NCBI RefSeq assembly: GCF_943193025.1
Contig: NZ_CALPCQ010000013.1
Span: 1-55,592, forward strand
DNA length: 55,592 bases
Source: Lactobacillus agrestimuris
GTDB taxonomy: Bacteria; Bacillota; Bacilli; Lactobacillales; Lactobacillaceae
Direction: 5' to 3'
How positions within the stretch are numbered: position 1 is the first letter of the stretch; the number at the start of each line of letters is the position of its first letter. Made by a program: the position numbers and the translations under genes. The notes under the pieces are model-generated. The model saw only the letters and a list, made by a program, of their open reading frames with translations, had not been told where the DNA came from and did not search any database. Below, in pieces: positions 32,189 to 40,787 of the stretch.

Positions 32189-33037
32189 ATGACAAAAACC
32201 GTTTTAATTAGCCAAGATCTATCTTGTTTTGGTCAGGTATCAATGGAACTGGCACTTCCAATCATCGGTACATGTGGTTATCAAACTTCAATTTTACCAA
32301 CCGCGCTTTTATCAACACACACTGGTGGTTTTGGTAAAAATACCTTCCTAGATTTATCTAATGAAATGACTAAAATTGTAAGTCATTGGCAAAAATTAAA
32401 ATTAAGTTTTGATGCTATCTACTTAGGCTATCTTGGTAACGGGGCAATTGACTTTTGGATTGACAATATAGCTAGCCTTAAGTCAGAAGGTAATATTATC
32501 TTACTAGATCCTGCTATGGCCGATCATGGGAAATTGTATAGCGGATTTGATGAAGCATGCGTAGAAAAAATGCAACAATTGGCTTCTAATGCTACAATTT
32601 TGACTCCAAATATGACGGAAGCTCTTTTACTATTAGATAAAGATCCTAAACAAGTAGAAGATTCATCTCTTGCTTTTGCTAAAAAAGTTGCAAAGCAATT
32701 AAGCAAAAAATTCAAAATTGAGCAAATAATTATTACAGGGATTGCACTTTCAGATAAAATAATAGGAATTGTTGGATATGATCATGGTAATTTATGGACT
32801 ATTAAAAGAAACAAAATTTCAAGATCCTTCTTTGGGACAGGCGACATGTTTGCTAGCAGCCTTTTAGCTGCATATCTTTCAAATAATGATTTGAAGTTGG
32901 CTAGTCAGCTTGCTGCAGAATTTATTGAAACCGCCATTAACCATACCAATGAAAGGCAGGATAACAGATTAGGTCCTAATTATTCGGCAGGATTAATGAG
33001 ATTAGTGGAAAAGTTGAGTGTGAATAATGAACATTAG
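32189..33037 (+). CDS. PfkB/ThiD-like pyridoxal (pyridoxine) kinase
   Basis: The 282-residue ribokinase-fold protein has SQDLSCFGQVSMELALPII at the start, STHTGGFG, LLDPAMADHGKLYSG and the anion-hole/catalytic block FFGTGDMFASSLLAA with Asp. The PAMADHGKLY block is typical of pyridoxal kinases of the PdxY/PdxK type. ATG 32189 follows AAAGGA; TTG 32177 is in frame upstream but overlaps that site. It overlaps an ECF S component gene by 11 bp, which points to uptake and trapping of vitamin B6. Confidence 0.82.
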   Translation: MTKTVLISQDLSCFGQVSMELALPIIGTCGYQTSILPTALLSTHTGGFGKNTFLDLSNEMTKIVSHWQKLKLSFDAIYLGYLGNGAIDFWIDNIASLKSEGNIILLDPAMADHGKLYSGFDEACVEKMQQLASNATILTPNMTEALLLLDKDPKQVEDSSLAFAKKVAKQLSKKFKIEQIIITGIALSDKIIGIVGYDHGNLWTIKRNKISRSFFGTGDMFASSLLAAYLSNNDLKLASQLAAEFIETAINHTNERQDNRLGPNYSAGLMRLVEKLSVNNEH

Positions 33038-33587
33038 AGAAAATAAAAACTCCTTACAAGCTTTAATCTTAACGGGCTTATTTGCGGCAATTATTTATCT
33101 GGGTATTTGGGTGTTAAGAATTCCTGTTCCTGCCATGGTAGGGAGACCATTTATTCACTTCGGTAATACTCTTACTGCAGTGGCAATTTTGATTTTAGGT
33201 TATCGAAACGGAATGTTAGCTGGAATTATTGGCCTAGGTGGATTCGATATTTTAAATGGATACGCTGCTACTTCTTGGTTAACTATGCTAGAAGTGTTTG
33301 TGGTTGCTAGCATAATTTCTATAGTTTATAAAGGGATGAACTATCAAGATAGCAAAGCAAATATCATTATTATCGGTATCATTGCAGGGATAACTAAAAT
33401 TGGTACGACTTATCTCGTTTCAATCGTTGAGGCCTTAATAATTGGTACTAGTTTAAAAGTAGCATATATTGCCTCATTCATGAGCTTGCCGGCAACAGTA
33501 GTTAATTCAATTAGTACTGCAATCTGTACACCGCTACTATACTTTGCATTTACAAAGGCTGGTAAGAAATTATTGCGAATAAATTAA
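33027..33587 (+). CDS. ECF transporter substrate-binding (S) component, likely for vitamin B6
   Basis: The 186-residue protein has six hydrophobic segments, the N-terminal pattern of S components (LILTGLFAAIIYLGIWVLRIPVPA...HFGNTLTAVAI, in separate pieces) and no ATPase. S components bind a vitamin and dock to the shared EcfAA'T module, encoded elsewhere. Overlap with a pyridoxal-kinase-like gene suggests pyridoxine or pyridoxal as substrate, as proposed for PdxU-type S components. Specificity is inference. Confidence 0.8.
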   Translation: MNIRENKNSLQALILTGLFAAIIYLGIWVLRIPVPAMVGRPFIHFGNTLTAVAILILGYRNGMLAGIIGLGGFDILNGYAATSWLTMLEVFVVASIISIVYKGMNYQDSKANIIIIGIIAGITKIGTTYLVSIVEALIIGTSLKVAYIASFMSLPATVVNSISTAICTPLLYFAFTKAGKKLLRIN

Positions 33588-33668
33588 GCTTTTTATTTAA
33601 CATCTTTTTTATGAATGACTTATAATTAATTGTGAAAGCGATTTATCTAGAATACGGAGGCATTTATT

Positions 33669-33911
33669 ATGAAAGCTAGACACATTGTTTTAATTACTCT
33701 TGGAACAATTGCAGCTGGTGTTGCTACTGCAGTAGGTACAAAGAAATTTATGAATAAAAAGCACGATATAGATTCAGAAGATGATCGTGGCGTTTCACCA
33801 GTTAGAATCTATGAAGATGAAAAAGAAGAAGATTCAACTGAAAATGATGATGGCATCCCTAACTTAAAAGCTGATGCAATTAACGATGGTTATAAGCCAA
33901 CCGAATATTAG
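33669..33911 (+). CDS. Small membrane-anchored acidic protein
   Basis: The 80-residue product has one N-terminal hydrophobic segment (about 5-27) after a short basic start, then a strongly acidic tail (EDEKEEDSTENDD). Strong AATACGGAGG-like site upstream of ATG 33669. No known family. A terminator follows at once, so it is a single-gene unit. Confidence 0.65.
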   Translation: MKARHIVLITLGTIAAGVATAVGTKKFMNKKHDIDSEDDRGVSPVRIYEDEKEEDSTENDDGIPNLKADAINDGYKPTEY

Positions 33912-33920
33912 AAAATTTAT

Positions 33921-33951
33921 AAAGGCACTTTCCAGACGAAAGTGCCTTTTT
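33921..33951 (+). terminator. Rho-independent terminator
   Basis: AAAGGCACTTT pairs with AAAGTGCCTTT around a 7-base loop, followed by T. Confidence 0.9.
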
Positions 33952-34025
33952 ACTTAACATCATTAAAAATTATGTTAAGTATTCAATGATTTCATTAACT
34001 ATCGACAATTGTTGATAATACTTAC

Positions 34026-34057
34026 TTTTAGTAATATACTTGTTAAAGTTACTAAAA
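34026..34057 (+). promoter_or_regulatory. Inverted repeat overlapping the ribosome site of the cysteine desulfurase gene
   Basis: TTTTAGTAA (34026-34034) and TTACTAAAA (34049-34057) are perfect inverted repeats with a 14-bp spacer. The right arm runs into AAAAGGAG, so folding in mRNA could affect translation, or the repeat may be an operator. Confidence 0.4.
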
Positions 34058-34070
34058 AGGAGCTTTTTTG

Positions 34071-35225
34071 ATGAATAAAAGAATTTATCTAGATAACGCA
34101 GGAACGACGCCAATGGCTCCTGAGGTTATTGATACCATGACTGAAATGATGAAAAATGTCTTTGGGAATGCTTCTGCAACCAATTACTATGGACGTGAAG
34201 CAAAAAATATTCTTGAAACTAGTCGTTATACAATTGCTCAGTCAATTAATGCTAAGGACAGTGAGATTATCTTTACTAGTGGTGGTACAGAAAGTGATAA
34301 CACCGCTATTATGCAAACAGCTATGTTACGTCAGACTGAAGGAAAACATATCATTTCCACAAAGATCGAACATGAAGCCGTTTTAAAGCCCTTGAAACGT
34401 TTAGAAAAAATGGGTTTTGAAGTAACATACTTAGATGTCGATGAAAAAGGTCAAATTAATCTTGAGGATTTAAAAAAGGCAATTCGTCCAGATACCATCT
34501 TAGTTACTATCATGACTATTAACAACGAAGTAGGTAGTGTACAACCAATTAAGGAAATCGGTGAAATCGTTGCTGAATCTAATGCATGGTTCCATACTGA
34601 TGCAGTGCAGGCATACGGTGAAATTCCACTTGATGTTGAAGAAATGAAAATCGACCTTTTATCAACTTCTGCTCATAAGTTGAACGGTCCTAAACTTATT
34701 GGCTTCTTATATGAACGCGATGGAATCGATTTACCATCTTATTTGCAGGGTGGGGACCAAGAACTAAAGCGACGCGCTGGAACTGAAAATGTTCCCGCAA
34801 TTGCGGGCTTTGCTAAGGCTGCAGAACTTCACTCAAATGATGCTATTGAAAAGAATCGTGAAAAATATTTATCATTTAAGAAAGCACTAGTTGAAGGCCT
34901 TAAAGAAAACGGTATTGACTTTGAAATCAATGGTAATCTCGAAGAAAACATGGCACCACAAGTTATCAATATTTGGTTTAAAGGCATTAAGAGTGATGTT
35001 CTCTTAACTAATCTCGATCTAGACGGAATTGTAGGGGCGGCTGGTTCAGCATGTACGGCCGGTTCTCTTAATCCATCACACGTTTTAGTTGCGATGTTTG
35101 GTGCAGATAATCCACGTGTATATGAATCGCTTAGATTCAGTTTTAGTATCGAAAATACTATGGATGATATTCATCAATTAGTTGAGACATTAACTAAAAT
35201 AATTACCCGTTTAAAGAACAGATAA
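34071..35225 (+). CDS. Cysteine desulfurase (NifS/IscS class V aminotransferase)
   Basis: The 384-residue PLP enzyme has YLDNAGTTPMAPEV at the start, TSGGTESDNTAI, the PLP Lys in STSAHKLNGPKLIG and the mobile catalytic Cys in GSACTAGSLNPSH. It supplies sulfur from cysteine for Fe-S clusters or tRNA thiolation. ATG 34071 is directly after an in-frame TTG; AAAAAGGAG is upstream. A thiI or mnmA neighbour is not present here, so the exact client is not shown. Confidence 0.92.
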   Translation: MNKRIYLDNAGTTPMAPEVIDTMTEMMKNVFGNASATNYYGREAKNILETSRYTIAQSINAKDSEIIFTSGGTESDNTAIMQTAMLRQTEGKHIISTKIEHEAVLKPLKRLEKMGFEVTYLDVDEKGQINLEDLKKAIRPDTILVTIMTINNEVGSVQPIKEIGEIVAESNAWFHTDAVQAYGEIPLDVEEMKIDLLSTSAHKLNGPKLIGFLYERDGIDLPSYLQGGDQELKRRAGTENVPAIAGFAKAAELHSNDAIEKNREKYLSFKKALVEGLKENGIDFEINGNLEENMAPQVINIWFKGIKSDVLLTNLDLDGIVGAAGSACTAGSLNPSHVLVAMFGADNPRVYESLRFSFSIENTMDDIHQLVETLTKIITRLKNR

Positions 35226-35357
35226 ATAAAAGTAAAGTCTATATTTATTAAATTTGCGTTAAGTGCAGTCAGCTTTGTAAGTGTTTTTTAAAAGAAAGAT
35301 GGCAAAATCTTTGATACAATACGAGTATAAGATAAGTTATTAGATTGAGGGAAAAAT

Positions 35358-36173
35358 ATGAAAAAACAAATCGGTATAACTGCTGCCATTTTAATGGCCT
35401 TATCATTAGCTGCTTGTTCAAATCAAAGTCAAAGTAGCAATTCAAATAGTTCTGCATCAAGTTCTAAGGTTCAAAAGAACAACACTTCAAAATCTGAAAG
35501 TAAAACAAGTGAATCATCAAGTAGTTCTCAAGAATCATCTTCACAAGCACCTGAACAAAACAGAATGGATAACCTTACTGCTAAGTTGCGTAAGGCACTC
35601 CCAGGTATGCTTTTACCAACTAAAGATGGTCTAGGCACAGGTTCAGATAAATTAAACGTACGTTACACTTCTGAAGGTAATGTAAATACTGTTTACTACA
35701 GCGTTGGTAATACAACTTCTGACTTTAACGCAAGTAATTTAAAGAATGAAAAGCCTTATGCTGTTTTAAAGGAAGTTAAAAATGCTTCTGAAAGCGAAGC
35801 CAGTGACATCATTAACTACTCACCGGAACAACAAGGTTTACCAACAACTAAGCTTGACGATAGCACCACTGCAACTACTCAAGGTGCAGCTGGCCAAAAG
35901 TACTTGCAATGGAACAAGGATAAATATTCATTTGTTATCCAAGCAAGTAGCATGATGAAGCAAGATCCAACTAAACGTGGTAAAGAAGTACTCGCTTTAG
36001 TTAATAAATATGGTGTTCCAGGAACAACTTCAAATGGTAATCTTCATGTAACCTTAGGTGATAGTGTTGGTTCACTTAATACAGTTATTGCATGGCAAGA
36101 TGGTAAGAATGTTTACCAAATTAAGGCGCATGATACTGAAACTGCATTAAAGATGCTTGCAAGTTTGAAGTAA
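35358..36173 (+). CDS. Lipoprotein, unknown function
   Basis: The 271-residue protein has a lipobox LSLAAC with Cys 20, then a Ser/Asn/Lys-rich linker to about residue 70 and a globular C-terminal domain with no motif I recognise. It should be anchored to the outer membrane face by diacylglycerol. GAGGG precedes the ATG. It is a single-gene unit with a bidirectional terminator downstream. Confidence 0.8.
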   Translation: MKKQIGITAAILMALSLAACSNQSQSSNSNSSASSSKVQKNNTSKSESKTSESSSSSQESSSQAPEQNRMDNLTAKLRKALPGMLLPTKDGLGTGSDKLNVRYTSEGNVNTVYYSVGNTTSDFNASNLKNEKPYAVLKEVKNASESEASDIINYSPEQQGLPTTKLDDSTTATTQGAAGQKYLQWNKDKYSFVIQASSMMKQDPTKRGKEVLALVNKYGVPGTTSNGNLHVTLGDSVGSLNTVIAWQDGKNVYQIKAHDTETALKMLASLK

Positions 36174-36271
36174 ATCCTAGACTTTGGCATTATATATAAT
36201 TGAAGAGAGCTTCTACATTTATGTCCTAATAAAAGAGGATATAAAGAAAAAATTACAATTTAAAGAATAGT

Positions 36272-36307
36272 AAAAAGACTCAAGAGAGAAATTTCTTGAG
36301 TCTTTTT
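36272..36307. terminator. Bidirectional terminator
   Basis: AAAAAGACTCAAGA pairs with TCTTGAGTCTTTTT around a short loop, between convergent genes. Confidence 0.9.
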
Positions 36308-36324
36308 GCATTATAATACTATTT

Positions 36325-36690
36325 TTATTCTAAAATTAATTCAACCGTTGCATCAGCACACTTGTCAGAAACCATCATATCAATTGGGTATTGACCATGA
36401 TACTTTTCTAAATAAACTTTAGTAACTTGTTCTTCTTCATTTTTGTCAGTAACAGGAAGATATTTGATCTTAAAAATTTGTCCGTTTACTTCAATTTGAC
36501 CACCATTTTTAAGGTCTTCTTGGTACCATTTACTTTCACGTCCTTTACCAGCTCGTAAGTAAACATGATTACCAATGGTTACTGCCCAAAGAGGATTGTC
36601 TTGAAATGGTTGCTTGCTATCATCATAAGGTTGATTTTTAATTGTAGTACTTTGATTAATTTTATCAATTATTTCTTTTGACCAGGTCAT
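36325..36690 (-). CDS. DUF2255-family protein
   Basis: This 121-residue protein has the DUF2255 look: LWAVTIGNHVYLRAGKGRESKWY early and a C-terminal beta-rich half. The fold is a split-barrel, flavin-reductase-like type, but function is unknown. AAAGGAG precedes ATG 36690. It is the last gene of the MerR-controlled group, 12 bp after the aldo/keto reductase. Confidence 0.75.
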   Translation of the reverse strand: MTWSKEIIDKINQSTTIKNQPYDDSKQPFQDNPLWAVTIGNHVYLRAGKGRESKWYQEDLKNGGQIEVNGQIFKIKYLPVTDKNEEEQVTKVYLEKYHGQYPIDMMVSDKCADATVELILE

Positions 36691-36702
36691 AGATATTCTC
36701 CT

Positions 36703-37642
36703 TTATTCGTTCATATCTGGTTCCCAACTACCAGTAGTATTAACATTAATTTTAGCAGCAATATTTTCTAATTCTTTAACTTCAGCATCAGTTAAGCGTG
36801 CAGCAGCAACTTGAGCAGCATCTTCAACTTGGTTAACTTTAGTCACCCCAATAATTGGGAAAGTACCTTTAGAAAGGGCCCATGCCATTGCAGTTTGTGC
36901 TGCAGACAAGTCGTGCTTTTTACCAATTTCTGTTAACTTTTCAACTAAATCAGTTAATTCAGGTAACTTATCATTGTAGACTTGTGCACGAACACTACCA
37001 GCAGGGAAGGGATTATTAACATTATATTTACCAGTTAAGGCTCCTTGTTCTAAGACCATGTATGCAAAGAATTCTAAATTATTTTCTTTACAGTAATCTA
37101 AGATTCCGGCTTCTTCTGAACTGCGATCTAGTAAGCTTAAGTGGTTCTGAACAGCATCTAATTTAAAGCCCTCTTCAGCTAAGATTTCTTGGACACGTTT
37201 GATTTCACTTAAAGTATGGTTAGAAACACCAACATGTTTAATTTTTCCTGTTTTTAACACTGGTAAGAGATCATGGGTCCATTTTTCAACGTCAGCGTCG
37301 TTGTGAATCCAGTAATAATCAATAATCAATGTAATCAGTCTTTAAGCGTTTCAAACTTTCATCAAGCATTGTTTGAACGGGATTATCAGTAGCAGGTGCC
37401 ATTTGAGGAGTGAACTTAGTAGAAATAGTTAGTTCACTACGTGGAGTGTTTGCCATTAAATCACCTAAAATTTCTTCAGATCCACCATTACCATAAGTAG
37501 TAGCAGTATCAAAGAAAGTTAATCCTTTGACAATAGCAGCATCATAAACGGGACGGAAGTGATCTTCATCATAATTATTACCAAAGTAACTATTATTATC
37601 TCCCCATGCCCAAGTTCCGAGTACAATTGTATTTTTAGTCAT
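36703..37642 (-). pseudogene. Aldo/keto reductase split by a 7-bp tandem duplication
   Basis: Two minus-strand frames form one aldo/keto reductase of about 311 residues. The first half (37642-37319) has GTWAWGDN, FFDTATTYGNGGSEEILG and ends LKTDYID; the second (from about 37315) continues YYWIHNDADVEKWT, GKIKHVGVSNHTL and the NADP-binding tail. Between them ATAATCA occurs twice in tandem (37315-37321, 37322-37328). Removing one copy restores the frame exactly. The change is either a recent mutation or a slippage-reversible switch. Confidence 0.88.
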
Positions 37643-37651
37643 TATTTTTTC

Positions 37652-38059
37652 CTAATCATCTAAAATCTTATATTCTTCAAAATAACTTTTATTTTCTTTA
37701 ATTTCACCAGATTTATAAAGTGAAATCTTATGTTTTAATCGATCAATTGACCGATTAAGATCTTTCTTTTTACCTTCTAATTCTTGTAATTGTTCTTTTA
37801 ACAAATCTTCACGTGCTTGCAGCGTACTATCGCCAGCACGTAACATATCTGCATAATCAATTAATTTTTCAACGGGAACGCCTGAATGTCGTAAGCAAAC
37901 AATCATTTCGATCCAGCCTTGCATCCCCTCATTAAAATAGCGATTACCATTACTCTTACGTGGAATAGTAGGTAGTAAGCCAATTCGCTCATAATAACGT
38001 AGGGTATCAGGCTTAATATCGTATTTTTTACTTACTTGTGTGATAGTTAAATCTGCCAT
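37652..38059 (-). CDS. MerR-family transcriptional regulator
   Basis: The 135-residue protein starts with a MerR helix-turn-helix (ITQVSKKYDIKPDTLRYYERIGLLP) and ends with a coiled-coil dimer helix. The absence of Cys clusters places it with AdhR-type aldehyde/electrophile sensors rather than metal sensors. CAGGAGG precedes ATG 38059. A MerR-type promoter lies upstream (38078-38108) and a second in front of the adjacent adh gene. It sits between adh and the aldo/keto reductase, the usual AdhR regulon layout. Confidence 0.88.
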   Translation of the reverse strand: MADLTITQVSKKYDIKPDTLRYYERIGLLPTIPRKSNGNRYFNEGMQGWIEMIVCLRHSGVPVEKLIDYADMLRAGDSTLQAREDLLKEQLQELEGKKKDLNRSIDRLKHKISLYKSGEIKENKSYFEEYKILDD

Positions 38060-38077
38060 TTTGCACCTCCTGAATAT

Positions 38078-38108
38078 AAGGTACTACTTTGAGTTAACTC
38101 CAAGTCAA
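38078..38108 (-). promoter_or_regulatory. MerR-type promoter/operator of merR
   Basis: On the minus strand TTGACT (38108-38103), a 19-bp spacer with a GAGTTAACTC palindrome and TACCTT (38083-38078) form an over-spaced promoter, the form MerR activators remodel. Confidence 0.75.
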
Positions 38109-38141
38109 CAATTTTTGATCAAAAGTTATCTTTATTTTCTG

Positions 38142-39173
38142 CTAATCAATTTTGATATAAGATTTGATCGTCTTTCTATTAGCCATGTCTTGATAAGCAT
38201 CATTTATTTCATCAAGTGTATATGTTTTAGTAAAAACTTTTCCTGGATTAATTCTTCCTTCTAAAACGGCCTTAAGTAAAATTTCTTTATCATAAGTAGT
38301 AACGGATGCGGGTCCACCTGCTAAAGCTTTATCTTGATAGAAAGTTTGTGCAGGATCAATCTTACTTCCATGAGGTAATCCTACACGACCAATAATTGAA
38401 CCAGGACGTCCAATTTGCATAGCTTCTTGAGTAGATTGTTCAGTTCCTACACATTCTAAGACAGCATCAGCACCACCATTTGTAGTTTCAAGTAATTCTT
38501 TAATTCCTTCATCACCACGTGTAGCGATATTTTCAGTTGCGCCAAATTCACGAGCTAAAGCCTCACGATCAGCATGACGGCTAGTTGAAATAATGCGATT
38601 AGCACCGCGCATTTTAGCTGCAATAATTGCACAAAGGCCAACAGCACCATCGCCTAAAACAATTACAGTATCGCCTTGTTTTACATTTGCTACTCGAGCA
38701 GCATGATAGCCAGTAGCCATTACATCAGCTAAGGTTAAAAGAGATTTTAACATTCCTTCACTATAATCTTCAGGTTTTCCCGGTACCTTGACTAAAGCCC
38801 ATTGACCATATTTAAAACGTAAATATTCTGCTTGAAAGCCATCACTCCAATTATCCTTGTGACTCATACATACGCCATCAAAGCCAGCCAAACAAGCACG
38901 ACAATGACCACATCCATGAGTAAACGGTGCAATGACAAAATCTCCTGGTTTAACTGTAGTAATATCTTTACCTACAGCTTCTACAATTCCTAAAGCTTCA
39001 TGACCAGAATTAATTAATCCTTTTTTGGGCACATCATGATAAGTCCATAAATCAGACCCGCAGACACAAGTGCGAACTACACGAATTAAAACATCTTGAT
39101 CATCTTTAACAACTGGTTTATCTATTTCAATTGGTTTGATTTGATTATTTTCTTCAAATTGTGTACTTTTCAT
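38142..39173 (-). CDS. Zinc-dependent alcohol dehydrogenase (MDR)
   Basis: The 343-residue protein has the catalytic zinc site (CGSDLWTYHD, GHEALGIVE), the structural zinc Cys set (CGHCRACLAGFDGVC) and a Rossmann site (VLGDGAVGLCA). It oxidises or reduces alcohols/aldehydes with NAD(P). CAAAAGGAG lies before ATG 39173. A MerR-type promoter sits upstream (39204-39234), matching that of merR, so both respond to the same signal. Confidence 0.9.
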   Translation of the reverse strand: MKSTQFEENNQIKPIEIDKPVVKDDQDVLIRVVRTCVCGSDLWTYHDVPKKGLINSGHEALGIVEAVGKDITTVKPGDFVIAPFTHGCGHCRACLAGFDGVCMSHKDNWSDGFQAEYLRFKYGQWALVKVPGKPEDYSEGMLKSLLTLADVMATGYHAARVANVKQGDTVIVLGDGAVGLCAIIAAKMRGANRIISTSRHADREALAREFGATENIATRGDEGIKELLETTNGGADAVLECVGTEQSTQEAMQIGRPGSIIGRVGLPHGSKIDPAQTFYQDKALAGGPASVTTYDKEILLKAVLEGRINPGKVFTKTYTLDEINDAYQDMANRKTIKSYIKID

Positions 39174-39203
39174 TATTTTTGCTCCTTTTGTTTTTCTGAA
39201 TAT

Positions 39204-39234
39204 AATTTACCACTTGGAGTTAACTCCAAGTCAA
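39204..39234 (-). promoter_or_regulatory. MerR-type promoter/operator of the adh gene
   Basis: On the minus strand TTGACT (39234-39229), a 19-bp spacer holding CTTGGAGTTAACTCCAAG-type symmetry and TAAATT (39209-39204). The palindrome is perfect and nearly identical to the one before merR. Confidence 0.8.
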
Positions 39235-39342
39235 CAATTTTAATTATAGTTTTTTGAAATAGTTATCTATAAAGAATATGTATTTTGACTTTGTTATCCC
39301 TAATGCTAAAATTGCTCTAAAAATATTTATTAGGAGAAAAAG

Positions 39343-39843
39343 ATGAAAAAAATAAGACTTTTACTAATTGCTTGTTGCATCTTAACATTAGTAGGATGTG
39401 GCAAGAAAATGGCTAATTCAAACCATCAGGAAACAGTTTCTGCTGAAAAGAAGGTTCACAAACGTAAGAAGGTTAAAATGACTAACATAAAAATTATTAT
39501 TGACGGAAAAACTTTAAAAGCACAGTTAAATTCTACTGCTGCAGCTAAAGATTTTAAGAAAGAGTTACCAAAAACTTTAACTTTTACTAGTTTTATGAGT
39601 AATCCTGAAAAAATGGCTGATTTACATCACGCACTTTCTTTAAAAGGAATGCCTAAAGGTGATGAAGGTAAAGCTGGTGAAATTGGCTACTGGTCACCAG
39701 ATCGACGAATTATTTTTTACTACGGTCATGTCGATTATTATCCCGGTATCCATATTATTGGTAAATTTACGACAAAAGATTACCATAAAGTCGTAAGTAA
39801 AATGAAAGATAATACTAAAGTAAAAATAGAGTTAGCAAAATAA
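39343..39843 (+). CDS. Lipoprotein with cyclophilin-like fold domain
   Basis: The 166-residue protein has a lipobox LVGC (Cys 19), a short basic linker and a C-terminal domain with KIIIDGKTLKAQLNST and YYGHVDYYPGIHIIGKF, the pattern of the cyclophilin-like beta barrel (Cyclophil_like2). Function of this domain is unknown. TAGGAG precedes the ATG. The alpha/beta hydrolase gene follows after 10 bp. Confidence 0.75.
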   Translation: MKKIRLLLIACCILTLVGCGKKMANSNHQETVSAEKKVHKRKKVKMTNIKIIIDGKTLKAQLNSTAAAKDFKKELPKTLTFTSFMSNPEKMADLHHALSLKGMPKGDEGKAGEIGYWSPDRRIIFYYGHVDYYPGIHIIGKFTTKDYHKVVSKMKDNTKVKIELAK

Positions 39844-39853
39844 GGAGAAAAGC

Positions 39854-40741
39854 ATGAAACACAAAAAGGGTGGTTTAATCGCAGCTGTCGTTGCTTTAAT
39901 CATTGTAATAGCCGGTGGATTGTTTGCATTAAGACAGAGTAAGCAAAATAATCAAATTGTTGCAAAAAATGTATCATCTAAAAATGTTCCAACTTTCTTT
40001 TTCCATGGCTGGGGCAGTAGTTATCACGCCGAAGAAGATATGGTAAATGCCATTAAAAATGCTAAGGTAACAAATAGCGTGATTCGCATTAATGTTACTA
40101 AAAATCAAAAGGTTATTTTCCATGGTCATTTGAAAAAGAAGGCTAAGAATCCTATCATTGAAGTTAATTTTGATGATAATAAGTTAAGTGCTTACCGCAA
40201 TAATTACGCTAAAGGATATAATGACTTAGGTTCAAAGTATGTAAAGGCTGCAATTAGCGCCGTTAATAAAAAATATCATTATAAAAATATCAATATCGTG
40301 GCTCATTCAATGGGAAATCTTGAAACAGCGTATTATTTTAAACGTTATCCAGAATTACAAAAGCGTTACCCAGTAGATCATTTCATCTCTATTGCTGGTC
40401 ACTACGATGGTATTATTGGTGAAAATGATAGTCCTAACAGACTCAAGCTTAATGCTAAAACCAGTAAACCAAATATTATGCAACCAGAATATCGTGGACT
40501 TTTGTCATTACGCAAAACTTTCCCAAGAAACACCCGTATATTAAATATCTTCGGTAATTTAGAAGATGGTACTAATTCTGATGGGGATGTTTCAAATAAT
40601 TCTGCTAAATCGCTAAAATACTTGGTTGCAGGTCGTACAAAGAGCTATCGAAATTTGATGATTAAAGGTAAAAATGCTCAACATAGCAAGTTACATAATA
40701 ATCAAGAAGTAAACAAAGCTATTATCAATTTCTTGTGGTAA
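39854..40741 (+). CDS. DUF915-type secreted/anchored alpha/beta hydrolase
   Basis: The 295-residue protein has an N-terminal membrane anchor (about 8-27), the oxyanion motif FFFHGWGSS, the nucleophile elbow AHSMGN (G-x-S-x-G variant H-S-M-G), and a late His (NAQHSKLHNN). This is the DUF915 lineage of extracellular alpha/beta hydrolases common in lactobacilli; substrate unknown. AAGGAG precedes ATG. It is probably co-transcribed with the upstream lipoprotein. Confidence 0.85.
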   Translation: MKHKKGGLIAAVVALIIVIAGGLFALRQSKQNNQIVAKNVSSKNVPTFFFHGWGSSYHAEEDMVNAIKNAKVTNSVIRINVTKNQKVIFHGHLKKKAKNPIIEVNFDDNKLSAYRNNYAKGYNDLGSKYVKAAISAVNKKYHYKNINIVAHSMGNLETAYYFKRYPELQKRYPVDHFISIAGHYDGIIGENDSPNRLKLNAKTSKPNIMQPEYRGLLSLRKTFPRNTRILNIFGNLEDGTNSDGDVSNNSAKSLKYLVAGRTKSYRNLMIKGKNAQHSKLHNNQEVNKAIINFLW

Positions 40742-40742
40742 T

Positions 40743-40782
40743 AAAAAATCTCTCTTAATCAAAAAATTAAGAGAGATTTTTT
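40743..40782. terminator. Bidirectional terminator
   Basis: AAAAAATCTCTCTTAAT pairs with ATTAAGAGAGATTTTTT around a 6-base loop between convergent genes. Confidence 0.9.
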
Positions 40783-40787
40783 CATAT

